Source: Drosophila miranda (Eukaryota > Arthropoda > Insecta > Diptera > Drosophilidae). Taken from it: DNA of 64,000 bases. The DNA lies in NCBI RefSeq assembly GCF_003369915.1, contig NW_022881614.1, positions 17,834,336-17,898,335 on the forward strand, written 5' to 3'. The translations under genes were made by a program, and so were the position numbers. Each line of letters begins with the position of its first letter. The first letter of the stretch is position 1. The notes beneath the pieces were generated by a model. That model saw only the letters and a list, made by a program, of their open reading frames with translations. It had not been told where the DNA came from and searched no databases. Shown here in pieces: positions 47,211 to 57,536 of this stretch.

Positions 47211-50067
47211 AGCAGCATCGGCTGCTCTCATACTCCGCCTAGACGCAAGCGGAGCCGACGTAGTCCTGATCCAGGAGCCTTGGGTGGTAGGAGGCAAGGT
47301 CTGTGGATTGGGGACGAGGGAATACAAGATCATTGTATCCCAAAATGAAGGTAAAATCCGTACCTGCATACTTGCTAGAAAGCACCTAAATATCATTCTG
47401 CTCCATAATTATAGCGATGGCGATAACACGGCGGTAAGCCTAGAACTAAAAGGGAATCATCTCAGGCTGGTGGCGTCCTATATGGCCCACGAGGAGGATG
47501 ATCCTACGAACGACCTTGTTCGCAAAATAGCCAGCGACAGCGAAAGGACGGACAAAGACCTACTTATAGGTTGCGATGCCAACGCCCACCACACCCAATG
47601 GGGGAGCACGGACACGAATGTAAGGGGTGAGTCACTGTTCAGCTTCATCCTGAACTCAAATTTATTCATATGCAATCGGGGTAACGACCCCACATTTATA
47701 ATTAAAAATCGGCAGGAGGTCATTGACCTCACGCTAGTGTCAAGCAAACTGCTGGACACAATCAAGAGCTGGAGAGTCCTAGGACACCACTCCTTCTCGG
47801 ATCACAGGTATATCGAGACGATATTATCCTTCGATATTCCCAAACCAACCGACTATATCAACCCCAGAAAAGCCAACTGGGAAAAATATAACACAACCCT
47901 GGAGGAGCTACTCCCTCCTAACGCCCCTAATTGCCCGAACACTGAAGACAACCTAAACCGTCTTGTGAACAGGTTTACGGATGCGTGCAACAAAGCCTTC
48001 AAGGCAGCATGCCCTTCTACCAGACCAAGGGGGAAAAAGAAACCCCCCTGGTGGTCTAAGCAACTAGACACCCTTCGTAGAACTTGTAGGACTCTATTCA
48101 ATAGAGCCACAAGAACTAAGGAGGATACTCACTGGGCAGACTATAAAACCAGTCTAGCCCTATACAAAAAGGAAACGAGGAAGGCTAAAAGAGCCTCCTG
48201 GCAAAAATATTGCTCCGAAATCGAGGCAACTTCGGAGGCCGCAAGACTCCGGAAAGTTCTCTCAAAAACTACCCCCTCGGTAGGTTACCTCAAAAAGAAT
48301 GATGGCACGTGGACCAACTCTAGTGAGGAGTCCCTACACATTCTGCTCGACACGCATTTCCCCGGATGCACATCCACCGAGCCGTCACACCTCCCAGGAG
48401 AGGGATCGGTAGAATCGATGGACCATATCCTTACAAAACGGAACATAAGTTGGGCAGTAAACAGCTTCAACCCGTTTAAATCGCCAGGCCCGGACCAGGT
48501 AATCCCGGCCCAACTTCAGAAGGCCGGGGAGACGGCCATCAACTGGCTACATAGTATCTTCAGGAAGATACTGGCGGTATGTACAATACCGCAAGCGTGG
48601 CTTAAGGCTAGGATAGTTTTCATCCCTAAAGCAGGCAAAGCCTCACACTCAACCCCGAAAGACTTTAGACCAATCAGTTTATCGTCTTTCCTACTCAAAA
48701 CCTTTGAGAGACTTATCGGGTTACAATTACGGACTACCATAAGTCCCCAGCTGTACTCAAGTGCGCAGCATGCCTACCGGAAAGGAAAATCCACGGAAAC
48801 GGCACTTCACGAAGTGATCTCGAGTGTAGAAAAATCCCTGCATCTCAAAGAATACTCACTAATAGCTTTTCTCGATATCGAGGGAGCCTTCAACAACGTC
48901 ACACCGGGCGCCATTACAGAAGCCCTGACTGACCTGGGGGTGGACCGTCACTTGGTGATGCTCATTGATCAATTGCTCATACGCAGGACGGTGACATCAT
49001 CGATGGGGTCGTCCACCCAGTCAAGGTATGTCAACAGAGGAACCCCGCAAGGGGGAGTTCTGTCTCCTCTTCTATGGAACATTGCAGTCAATAAGATTCT
49101 ATGCGACCTGGAAGAGGGGGGCTGTAAAGTAGTGGCATACGCGGATGACGTTGCAATTATCTTTGCGGGGAAATACCCCCAAACACTATGCGACCTAATG
49201 ACCGCAAAGCTTGCTCGATTGTCCGAATGGACAGAATCGCGCGGATTGGGACTAAATCCCTCGAAAACGGAACTCGTGTTATTCACAAAAAAATACAAGG
49301 TCCCGCCCCTCAACCCCCCAACACTAAACGGATACAGGCTCTCCTTCAGCGACAGTGCCAGTTACTTAGGGTTGGTAATTGACAAAAAGCTTAGCTGGAA
49401 CCTGAATGTCAAGGATAGAGTGAGGAAGGCAACGACAGCACTCTATACTAGCAAAAAAGCTATCGGCCTAAAGTGGGGCATGAACCCAAGCATAGTCCGA
49501 TGGATATATCTGGCAATAGTCAGACCTATAATACTCTACGGAGTTACTGTCTGGTGGCCTGCCCTAACAAAAAGGACAATCACCAATCAGCTGGGCAAGG
49601 TTCAGCGAACAGCCGCCCTCTCCATCAGTGGAGCTCTTCGAACTACACCAAATGATGCGCTAAACGCCATGTTATGCCTTCAGAGCCTCGACTTTGCAGG
49701 AAAGGAGCGGGCAGAAATGGCAGCAATACGTCTTAGGGACTCTGAACAATGGGTACCCCAGAACATAGGTCACTCATCTATACTAAATAAAAACAACATG
49801 GTCCCAGCAAGAACGGACTATCAAGTTCCAATGGAGCACACGGAGACTCCATTCAGCATAATCATCCCTAATAGAGACGATTGGCTCGAGGGACTCCCCG
49901 GCCCAGACGGGGCCATAAGCATCTTCACGGATGGCTCAAAACTGGACGGCAGGGTTGGAGGAGGAATCTACTTCCGGATCACTGTAGCGTCTTCCAAGCG
50001 GAAGTTACAGCAATCAGGGAGGCTCTGTACTGCCTTCACACGGTTACCACCACGGCAACCAATCTAA
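47170..50067 (+). CDS. LINE ORF2: endonuclease-reverse transcriptase, C-terminus frameshifted
   Basis: The start ATG at 47170 overlaps ORF1 by 41 bp in another frame. The apurinic-type endonuclease occupies about residues 1-220 (LQINLHHCKAA, LIQEPW, GCDANAHHTQWGS, SDHRYIE). The reverse transcriptase occupies about 430-720, with FRPISL, AFLDIEGAFNNV, GTPQGGVLSPLLW and the catalytic AYADD at about 49137-49151. A thumb-like region follows. The RNase H domain begins at FTDGSKLDG (about 49924), but a frameshift near 49975 sends this frame to a stop at 50067. The enzyme would nick the target and copy the RNA in place. Confidence 0.85.
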   Translation: MVLRILQINLHHCKAASAALILRLDASGADVVLIQEPWVVGGKVCGLGTREYKIIVSQNEGKIRTCILARKHLNIILLHNYSDGDNTAVSLELKGNHLRLVASYMAHEEDDPTNDLVRKIASDSERTDKDLLIGCDANAHHTQWGSTDTNVRGESLFSFILNSNLFICNRGNDPTFIIKNRQEVIDLTLVSSKLLDTIKSWRVLGHHSFSDHRYIETILSFDIPKPTDYINPRKANWEKYNTTLEELLPPNAPNCPNTEDNLNRLVNRFTDACNKAFKAACPSTRPRGKKKPPWWSKQLDTLRRTCRTLFNRATRTKEDTHWADYKTSLALYKKETRKAKRASWQKYCSEIEATSEAARLRKVLSKTTPSVGYLKKNDGTWTNSSEESLHILLDTHFPGCTSTEPSHLPGEGSVESMDHILTKRNISWAVNSFNPFKSPGPDQVIPAQLQKAGETAINWLHSIFRKILAVCTIPQAWLKARIVFIPKAGKASHSTPKDFRPISLSSFLLKTFERLIGLQLRTTISPQLYSSAQHAYRKGKSTETALHEVISSVEKSLHLKEYSLIAFLDIEGAFNNVTPGAITEALTDLGVDRHLVMLIDQLLIRRTVTSSMGSSTQSRYVNRGTPQGGVLSPLLWNIAVNKILCDLEEGGCKVVAYADDVAIIFAGKYPQTLCDLMTAKLARLSEWTESRGLGLNPSKTELVLFTKKYKVPPLNPPTLNGYRLSFSDSASYLGLVIDKKLSWNLNVKDRVRKATTALYTSKKAIGLKWGMNPSIVRWIYLAIVRPIILYGVTVWWPALTKRTITNQLGKVQRTAALSISGALRTTPNDALNAMLCLQSLDFAGKERAEMAAIRLRDSEQWVPQNIGHSSILNKNNMVPARTDYQVPMEHTETPFSIIIPNRDDWLEGLPGPDGAISIFTDGSKLDGRVGGGIYFRITVASSKRKLQQSGRLCTAFTRLPPRQPI

Positions 50068-50690
50068 ACATCTACAGCGACAGCCAAGCTGCGATCAGAT
50101 CACTTAACGCGATCTCCTCGAACTCGGCTACTGTGGCGAAGTGCCGCAGATCTCTTCACGAGATGGCTCAGCAATTTGCTATCAGCCTTATATGGGTCAC
50201 GGGCCACCGGGATATCGAGGGCAACTGCATAGCGGACGAGCTGGCCAGATCTGGCACTACAACCCCTCTTCTCCAAGATAAGGATGATATTTGTATGCCT
50301 ATGGCCACCTGCAAGCTCATCATAAAGGAGCAGTACACGCGACTGATAGACAACAAGTGGCAAATAGGGCCACGTTGTCGCACAGCTCGGCAAACATGGC
50401 CGAACATAGATAAGAAGCGCACCTCAGAGCTCTGCAAACTAGGCAGGGAAAGGTGCAGCGCAGTCATACGTTCCCTCACAGGACACTGGCTAGTAGGCAC
50501 CCACGCAAGCAGGCTGGGTGCCCCATACAATGATTTCTGCTGCAGCTGCAGAGACTAGGACGAGGAGGAAACAGTGGAACACCTGTTCTGTTCCTGTCCA
50601 GCTCTCAGCAGAAGGAGGCTGCATCACTTGGGCTCTGCCTTTCTGAACGACATCTCGGAGATGTCCACGCTATGTCCAGAAAGATCATCA
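49978..50690 (+). pseudogene. LINE ORF2 C-terminus: RNase H and zinc-knuckle part in the shifted frame
   Basis: After the frameshift the RNase H continues in another frame with the Glu of QAEVTAIREAL, the Asp of YSDSQAAI and the Asp of NCIADELA. With the Asp of FTDGS these make the usual catalytic acids. A Cys-rich end follows (CCSC) and is cut by a TAG at 50556-50558. Past that stop the same frame reads VEHLFCSCPAL, the remaining half of a Cys/His knuckle. This copy is therefore probably defective. Confidence 0.7.
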
Positions 50691-50830
50691 ACGTTATAAG
50701 GGCATCTGGATGGGACAACTGTTGACATGAAGTCTCATCTGCAGGGAGGGAATGATCCCAAGCGGTATCACAACGGGCCGAAACCGGCCTAAGTGTGCTG
50801 GGCTCCGAGCGAGCTTGGCGGCCGTCTCTA

Positions 50831-50850
50831 CCTAACCTAACCTAACCTAA
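50831..50850. repeat. CCTAA-repeat tail of the LINE
   Basis: Four CCTAA repeats end the element; the last two bases overlap the target duplication. Short tandem tails instead of poly-A are known in the LOA and I groups. Confidence 0.75.
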
Positions 50851-50860
50851 GCCTGACCAA
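50849..50860. repeat. Target-site duplication of the LINE, right copy
   Basis: Matches 45668-45679 exactly; the host spacer then resumes with AAAAGTCAGTGG. Confidence 0.8.
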
Positions 50861-50944
50861 AAAAGTCAGTGGACGGCTGCCTCGCCCTAACAGATTTTAT
50901 TTCTCCCGTAAAATACGAGTAAGGTGAAACCTACAAATTAAATC

Positions 50945-51353
50945 ATGATTTACGGCATGCTGGTGACACTCTCGACGGCAATCTATACTACGGTGGCCAC
51001 CCTTTGGCAGGTTCAACGTGAGTGTAGAAAGTGGAAAGATGATTTGGTTCGAGCGTATGAGCTGTATGACTGTCTGATCTGATCCCACAGAGACCCTAAT
51101 CAATTGGATGATGTCGTTTAGTCTTTTCATTTTGGGTCTGTTCTGCAAGCCGTATTTGATAGTTCCCCTGTTGGCAGCTGTGTTCTTCATGGTGCGACGG
51201 ATCTTGCTGCGAAGAGCAATGCGGACCCAAGCCTGGAAATCGCCGGGTAACAACGAGTCTGGGTCGTCGAGGCATTACTCCATTAAAACCCCACCATCAC
51301 GCGACACGGAGAGCTCCCTGCCCAATAGCGTCGGTGACACATCCCAGAAGTAG
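50945..51353 (+). CDS. Gene 1 copy, 111 aa (unit 21)
   Basis: Exons 50945-51017 and 51091-51353. Gly55 is Val and Lys68 is Met. Around codons 60-68 five substitutions are packed together, four of them synonymous within Arg codons. Pro92 is kept, so this copy is outside the Thr92 group of units 8-18. Confidence 0.55.
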
Positions 51354-51529
51354 TCGAGCAACGGATAATCACACGATTCACACGGGTTTATAAAACATAT
51401 AACATACGTCTGAAATACTACATACACATTCCATGAGAACACTCATACATGTGCACGGGTGTGGATGGATCCTAAGACTAAAGCAATTAAAAAATACTGC
51501 ACTGTACCATCGTTTCATCCAAAAGAATA

Positions 51530-51850
51530 CTAGGACTTGAGCAGAGTGGGGATGTCTACTTTGCGCAGAGCGTCTCTTGCTTTGAGGAGCATAGTATTGT
51601 GCGGCTGGCCAGTGAGGCCGGCCAAGTGATGCATATACCTGTCAATGTTGCCAACGCTCGGACCGGACGGTTCCAGCGGAGGCAATGGGACACCATTGAG
51701 GGCTGCAACCACCTTCTGGCGCAGACCCTTCACGTACGCCTCCAGTCGCACATTCTCCTCCTTCAGTTCGGCCACCTCGCCAATCACCTTGGCATAGCCA
51801 ACATTGGTGTTGTCCACGTGCTGCTCCAGCACCGCATTTAAATGTACCAC
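51530..51850 (-). CDS. Gene 2 copy, first ATG lost (unit 21)
   Basis: The frame is open throughout, but Met23 is Ile, so the 84-aa reading could not start there. A Leu in RQKL is Val. The open frame without this Met fits a spliced terminal exon better than an ATG-initiated 84-aa protein. Confidence 0.4.
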   Translation of the reverse strand: MVHLNAVLEQHVDNTNVGYAKVIGEVAELKEENVRLEAYVKGLRQKVVAALNGVPLPPLEPSGPSVGNIDRYMHHLAGLTGQPHNTMLLKARDALRKVDIPTLLKS

Positions 51851-51997
51851 CTTAAATGTACGCTATAATTTAGAATTTAACCTTTTTGAAACAACCACAA
51901 CAACACAACTATCAAACAAAACTATTTTCTATTTAAGTTTTAATTTATTTTTGATTAATTTTTTTTTGCTGTTCCTAAGAAACAAATCCAAAAAAAA

Positions 51998-52955
51998 CGA
52001 GGGGGAACGTTGTGAGTTGCTGCGGACACCGCAACTCTACGGTTATACCCGATACTAAGTCAGTATGGCTCTCCTCCGGCAGACGCCGCTAATATTAAAC
52101 GACACGACAAAGAGTGCGTGCGAGAGAGACAGAAAATCAGTCTGATCGTGACGTCGGGCGCTGCGTAGCCACTGCAAATTGATTTGTTCCTATTGGCTAT
52201 AAAAATGATCTGATCTGATCCAGATTCAGCAATCTGATAGATATGCTCATTATCTATGATTCTGCGTTTTTAGTTTTCTCGAATGTGCAATATTGTGGAT
52301 GCAACAGATTTTCGTCCTTTGCGGGGGCGGAAGCGGGTGTGGCGAAATTTTGAAACAAATTCGTCTCGGTCCGATATATTAGGAGTGTGGATACCAAATT
52401 TGGTTGCTCTAGCTTTTGTAGTCTCTGAGATCTAGGCGCTAATGTTTTACTCTAAGCAAAGCCGCCTATGCTACGTGTGTGTTAGAGAGAGACAGGGCGA
52501 GAAAAAATGAAATTGTTTTCTTGATGCTGGCTATAATAATAATACGATCCAATTCAGATTACGCAGTCTTAAAGATATGGTCATTCTCCACAATTCTACG
52601 TTTTTGGTTTTCTCATATCTTTAAAATGGTGGATGCCACAGATTTTCGTCCTTTGTGGGGGCGGAAGTGGGCGGGGCGAAGTTTTGAAATATTTTTGTAG
52701 CAGTGACATATCACAGAAGTCTGGGTCCAAAAAATCGTTGCTCTAGCTCTTATAGTCTTTGAGCACTAGGCGCTGAAGGGGACGGACAGACGAACGGACG
52801 GACAGACAGACAGGGCTCAATCGACTCGGCTATTGATGCTGATCAAGAATATATATACTTTATGGGGTCGGAAACGATTCCTTCTGGACGTTACACACAT
52901 CCACTTTTACCACAAATCTAATATACCCCAATACTCATTTTGAGTATCGGGTATA
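51998..52955. mobile_element. ISY-like Helitron, module 1 lost (unit 21)
   Basis: About 150 bp is missing exactly between the homologous starts of modules 1 and 2 (GATTTTCGTCCTTTG), as expected from exchange between the internal repeats. The GACG microsatellite is also short. Confidence 0.75.
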
Positions 52956-53376
52956 AAAAGGCTTAAGTTCATTAACGAAGAAGTAAAACGACGAGACGAC
53001 CATTTTGTTCAATAATAAAAGAAGAAACGACAAGTTTTATTTGCTGCAAGAAGACTGTACACATAGATGAATACATATATCATTTTTATTACTTTCGATT
53101 TTATTATTATTTTTCAAACACACATACTGCTCCCCTTCGAAGAATATTTTCTATTATTTAGGAAGGCCTTATTTTCAAAAGAATTTTTGTGTTGAGCTAA
53201 GCAAGACTCACACTTTTTATAGTCAATTCCCCAGCATGAAAACCCAATAGGCAGCCTACTTAATCGTTACAATACATAAAAAGACTGACCAAAAAAGTCA
53301 GTGGACGGCTGCCTCGCCCCAACAGATTTTATTTCTCCCGTAAAATACGAGTAAGTCGAAACCTACAAATTAGATC

Positions 53377-53785
53377 ATGATTTACGGCATGCTGGTGACA
53401 CTCTCGACGGCAATCTATACTACGGTGGCCACCCTTTGGCAGGTTCAACGTGAGTGTAGAAAGTGGAAAGATGATTTGGTTTGAGCGTATGAGCTGTATG
53501 ACTGTCTGATCTGATCCCACAGAGACCCTAATCAATTGGATGATGTCGTTTAGTCTTTTCATTTTGGGTCTGTTCTGCAAGCCGTATTTGATAGTTCCCC
53601 TGTTGGCAGCTGGGTTCTTCATGGTGCGACGGATCTTGCTGCGAAGAGCAATGCGGACCCAAGTCTGGAAATCGCCGGGTAACAACGAGTCTGGGTCGTC
53701 GAGGCATTACTCCATTAAAACCCCACCATCACGCGACACGGAGAGCTCCCTGCCCAATAGCGTCGGTGACACATCCCAGAAGTAG
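53377..53785 (+). CDS. Gene 1 copy, 111 aa (unit 22)
   Basis: Exons 53377-53449 and 53523-53785. Carries the same Arg-codon cluster and Met68 as unit 21, plus Ala72 to Val. Confidence 0.55.
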
Positions 53786-53959
53786 TCGAGCAACGGATAA
53801 TCACACGATTCACACTGGTTTATAAAACATAACAGACGTCTGAAATACTACATACACATTCCAGGAGAACACTCATACATGTGCACGGGTGTGGATGGAT
53901 CCTAAGACTAAAGCAATTAAAAAATACTGCACTGTACCATCGTTTCATCCAAAAGAATA

Positions 53960-54262
53960 CTAGGACTTGAGCAGAGTGGGGATGTCTACTTTGCGCAGAG
54001 CGTCTCTTGCTTTGAGGAGCATAGTATTGTGCGGCTGGCCAGTGAGGCCGGCCAAGTGATGCATATACCTGTCAATGTTGCCAACGCTCGGACCGGACGG
54101 TTCCAGCGGAGGCAATGGGACACCATTGAGGGCTGCAACCAGCTTCTGGCGCAGACCCTTCACGTACGCCTCCAGTCGCACACTCTCCTCCCTCAGTTCG
54201 GCCACCTCGCCCATCACCTTGGCATAGCCAACCTTGGTGTTGTCCACGAGCTGCTCCAGCAC
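53960..54262 (-). CDS. Gene 2 copy, most diverged (unit 22)
   Basis: Several changes in the coiled coil against unit 4 (His to Leu, Asn to Lys, Lys to Arg, Asn to Ser), but no stop. First in-frame ATG at 54212-54214. Confidence 0.45.
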   Translation of the reverse strand: MLEQLVDNTKVGYAKVMGEVAELREESVRLEAYVKGLRQKLVAALNGVPLPPLEPSGPSVGNIDRYMHHLAGLTGQPHNTMLLKARDALRKVDIPTLLKS

Positions 54263-54426
54263 CGCATTTAAATGTACTACCTTAAATGTACGCTATAATT
54301 TAGAATTTAACCTTTTTGAAACAACCACAACAACACAACTATCAAACAAAACTATTTTCTATTTAAGTTTTAATTTATTTTTGATTAACTTTTTTTTGCT
54401 GTTCCTAAGAAACAAATCCAAAAAAC

Positions 54427-55290
54427 AAAACACATTAAGAAGAAAAAGGCTTAAGTTCATTAACGAAGAAGTAAAACGACGAGACGACCACTTTGTTCAA
54501 TAATAAAAGAAGAAACAAGTTTTATTTGCTGCAAGAAGACTGTACACATAGATGAATACATATATCATTTTTATTACTTTCGATTTTATTATTATTTTTC
54601 TAACACACATACTGCTCCCCTTCGAAGAATATTTTCTATTATTTAGGAAGGCATTATTTTCAAAAGAATTTTTGTGTTGAGCTAAGCAAGACTCACACTT
54701 TTTATAGTCAATTACCCAGCATGAAAACCCAATAGGCAGCCTACTTAATCGTTACAATACATAGTAAGCCTGACCAAAAAAGTCAGTGGACGGCTGCCTC
54801 GCCCCAACAGATTTTATTTCTCCCGTAAAATACGAGTAAGGTGAAACCTACAAATTAAATCATGATTTACGGCATGCTGGTGACACTCTCGACGGCAATC
54901 TATACTACGGTGGCCACCCTTTGGCAGGTTCAACGTGAGTGTAGAAAGTGGAAAGATGATTTGGTTCAAGCGTATGAGTTGTATGACTGTCTGATCTGAT
55001 CCCACAGAGACCCTAATCAATTTTATGATGTCGTTTAGTCTTTTCATTTTGGGTCTGTTCTGCAAGCCGTATTTGATAGTTCCCCTGTTGGCAGCTGGGT
55101 TCTTCATGGTGCGCCGGATCTTGCTGCGGCGGGCAAAGCGGACCCAAGCCTGGAAATCGCCGGGTAACAACGAGTCTGGGTCGTCCAGGCATTACTCCAT
55201 TAAAACCCCACCATCACGCGACACGGAGAGCTCCCTGCCCAATAGCGTCGGTGACACATCCCAGAAGTAGTCAAGCAACGGATAATCACA
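54427..55290 (+). repeat. Array unit 23, cut by the LTR element
   Basis: Contains the spacer and a complete gene 1. The unit stops at GATAATCACA, where the LTR begins; gene 2 would lie beyond the element, outside the window. Confidence 0.85.
54862..55270 (+). CDS. Gene 1 copy, 111 aa (unit 23)
   Basis: Exons 54862-54934 and 55008-55270. Trp30 is Phe (GGA to TTT region before the double Met); otherwise like unit 4 and without the unit 21/22 cluster. Confidence 0.58.
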
Positions 55291-57502
55291 TGAAGTGGTT
55301 TGAAAGAGTAACGTATAAAAAAAAAGGTATAAATACTGGGATCCACAAAAGGGAACATTTGGAAAAGTACCAAGAAGGGATATTGGTCTCCCTATGTTAC
55401 TCAACTTTGCCGCCTCAATTCAAGTTAAAAGGTAAACGAAGGAGAGCGGTTTTTTTTCTGTTTTTTGAGTTTAAACTTGTAAAATAATTACGGCGTCAAT
55501 TCGAAAATGGAGGATTCTTAAGTTTAACGCTGTACTGGGGGTCTCAGACTGTGCAGATCTAGCCTCGGTCTCTTGGAAGAAAAACTGTTGGCGAAGACAG
55601 ACGTGCTATTTTTGTCCAGTCCAAGTATAAAGAAAAAAAAGAGGAATAAAAACCGGGAAAAGATCTTAACAGCTGAATACAGCAAAAAGAAAGAAATATT
55701 GTGCGTTTATAAAGTAAAAGTGTGTTAAGTGCCAATCTCAATTGGTATGTATTTCAGCGTCGCTAATATACACCACATACACTCGTGGCGTAGGGTAGTG
55801 CTTTTTTTTATTGTAGGAAATTAATTTTTCAGATTGGCGGTTAGTACCGGCTTAAACTTCGGGCAATCGTTTGGGTACCTGTCTGAACCCCAATACGAAA
55901 GCTCGCAACAACAATTTCCCCGATATTAGGGCCTCCGCCCGCGGCAAGGGACTTATGCTCCTCGCCCAACTACAGCTCCGTACCAAAAATTCCCAGCGCT
56001 AGGCCGAGCATCACAAAGCGGGAGGCGTAAAAGATCGGCTCATCAGTCGCTTTGCGGGAGCGAGCCACTTATGTGTCACGGACCCGCGATATATTGGAGG
56101 CCGTCCAATTTTGCGGAAATTATTAAAGCTATGTAAACGGTCAGCCAATTTCTACCCGAAATATAGATCTGGGTCTCGACCTATTTTCGTTTCCCCATAC
56201 GAAGTGCCGAGGAGTGCCCAGATGTGAAGCCGGCGGCAACGACTGTCGTTTTTTTTTATATCCATCAGGGTAACCGCTGATTCCTATTTTTATGCTATAG
56301 TGTCATTAGTGTAATTAGCTTAGTAAATTTCTTTTGGTTGTGTTTTTAAATTCTGTTCGGAAGAAATAGCAAGTGGAATGTGTGACAGGGCGAAAGTGAA
56401 CAACGGTTAAACGGCAGAGGAGAGCGTGAGTTTTTTTTTGTAAAAGTATTTCTCCAGCTTTCGTTTTAGGAACGTTGCCGCAGTCCATGGAAGCACTTTC
56501 ATCGCTGTTTCAACGCATTTATTAAAACAAATCAAAGGAAGGCCGTAAGTTATCCCAAAACATAAAGATAAAATATTGGAGTTTGTTTGTTATGAGCAAC
56601 TATTTATTGCATGACCGAAAAAAAAAACCTCACGTAGTCAGGGGCTTCGTCGCTTAAGAGAGGCTGTGCGCTCTCCCTTATGCCCTGCTGGCAACCATAA
56701 GCGCCTACGCCGCGCATAAGAACCAGCCCTCTTAAGAACAATGCACAAAAGGGAAGATGCGAGGCTGGTCGCTCTGACGTTCTTTTATGCTTTCTACTTG
56801 CGGTTGCTTTCGCTAATGCACTTGAATAACTGACCTGCCATAACGATCGCGGCGCACAGTTTTTACATTCCCTTTTGCATATTTATTTATTATTATTATC
56901 TATTTGCCTAACATAAAAGCTGGAGATATGTACCCTTCCCTTCTTTCAATTTGTAAGTTAAATTTCAATCTAAAGTGTATTATTAAGAGTTAATCATTTA
57001 TTAGTTTACTAGTGCGATTCATGTGCTATTGCTCAATATGAAATATAGGATTTAATATGAATCGGGGCTAGAGTTCTATATGCGGGGACCATGCTGGGCA
57101 AAGGAGGGTAATGGGGTTGGATAGGAGGCTGTAAGAGCCTTCTTTATGGGATCACCGGATGAACCGGGAGCGGTGATCATGGTAGGGTGGGCATGAGTGG
57201 TCACAACAACACCGTGGCACGACTTGTATGTGTGTATGTGTCCGTGGGTGGGTAGTTAGGTGTATTTGCTCTTGTACATATTTGTGTCGATACATCGCTT
57301 GCACGTGAAATTTTAATGAACGTTACTGTGTCAGTATTATGATTGTTGGAGTAGAGCTGTGTCCCGTCCGTTCTGGGAAATAAAAACCCCCCCCATTTCT
57401 TGCCGATGAGACGGAAGCCGGAACAAGCACGTGCCCGGACGGGAGACGAACCATCACCTGCTCAGCCTTCCATGAAGGTTTGGTAATATCCAATATGCTA
57501 CA
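55291..57502 (+). repeat. 5' LTR of the Ulysses-like element (about 2.2 kb)
   Basis: Starts TGAAGTGG, the same start as the copy at 62853, and probably ends TGCTACA about 14 bp before the primer site; the exact end could be up to 57516. A GGTATAAATACTGGG box near 55327 could be its promoter. Confidence 0.8.
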
Positions 57503-57516
57503 GTTAGTTTATTATT

Positions 57517-57536
57517 TGGCGCCCAACGTGGGGCCC
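57517..57536 (+). other. Primer-binding site, tRNA-Lys type
   Basis: TGGCGCCCAACGTGGGGC matches the kind of site that Ulysses and Osvaldo use to prime minus-strand DNA with tRNA-Lys. Confidence 0.7.

Larger units (their letters stand above)
45680..50848 (+). mobile_element. LOA-clade non-LTR retrotransposon (LINE), about 5.2 kb
   Basis: Near full length: 5' UTR (45680-46082), ORF1, overlapping ORF2 with endonuclease, reverse transcriptase and RNase H, 3' UTR (50559-50830) and a short CCTAA-repeat tail. The order, the RNase H domain after the reverse transcriptase and the oligomeric tail fit the LOA clade (LOA, TRIM, bilbo). The 12-bp target duplication is intact, and the element has one frameshift and two stops in its ORFs. 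It is probably a fairly young insertion, made after this unit had diverged from the rest. Confidence 0.85.
45326..52955 (+). repeat. Array unit 21, split by a LINE
   Basis: The spacer is interrupted after 45679 and resumes at 50849. Gene 1, gene 2 and a shortened ISY follow. Gene 1 carries a cluster of changes shared with unit 22. Confidence 0.85.
52956..54426 (+). repeat. Array unit 22, no Helitron
   Basis: The A-run after gene 2 passes directly into CAAAACACATTAAG of the next unit. The start of this unit lacks about 16 bp (ACACATTAAGAAGAA region). Diverged, with both gene frames open. Confidence 0.85.

Noticed and set aside
50831-50850. CCTAA repeats as a telomere or interstitial telomeric site
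   Set aside because: Only four repeats at the 3' end of a LINE with a target duplication; explained as its tail.
1-55290. Regular repeats as a CRISPR-like or satellite array
   Set aside because: The units are 1.6-2.6 kb with spliced genes and a transposon; there are no short repeats with unique spacers.
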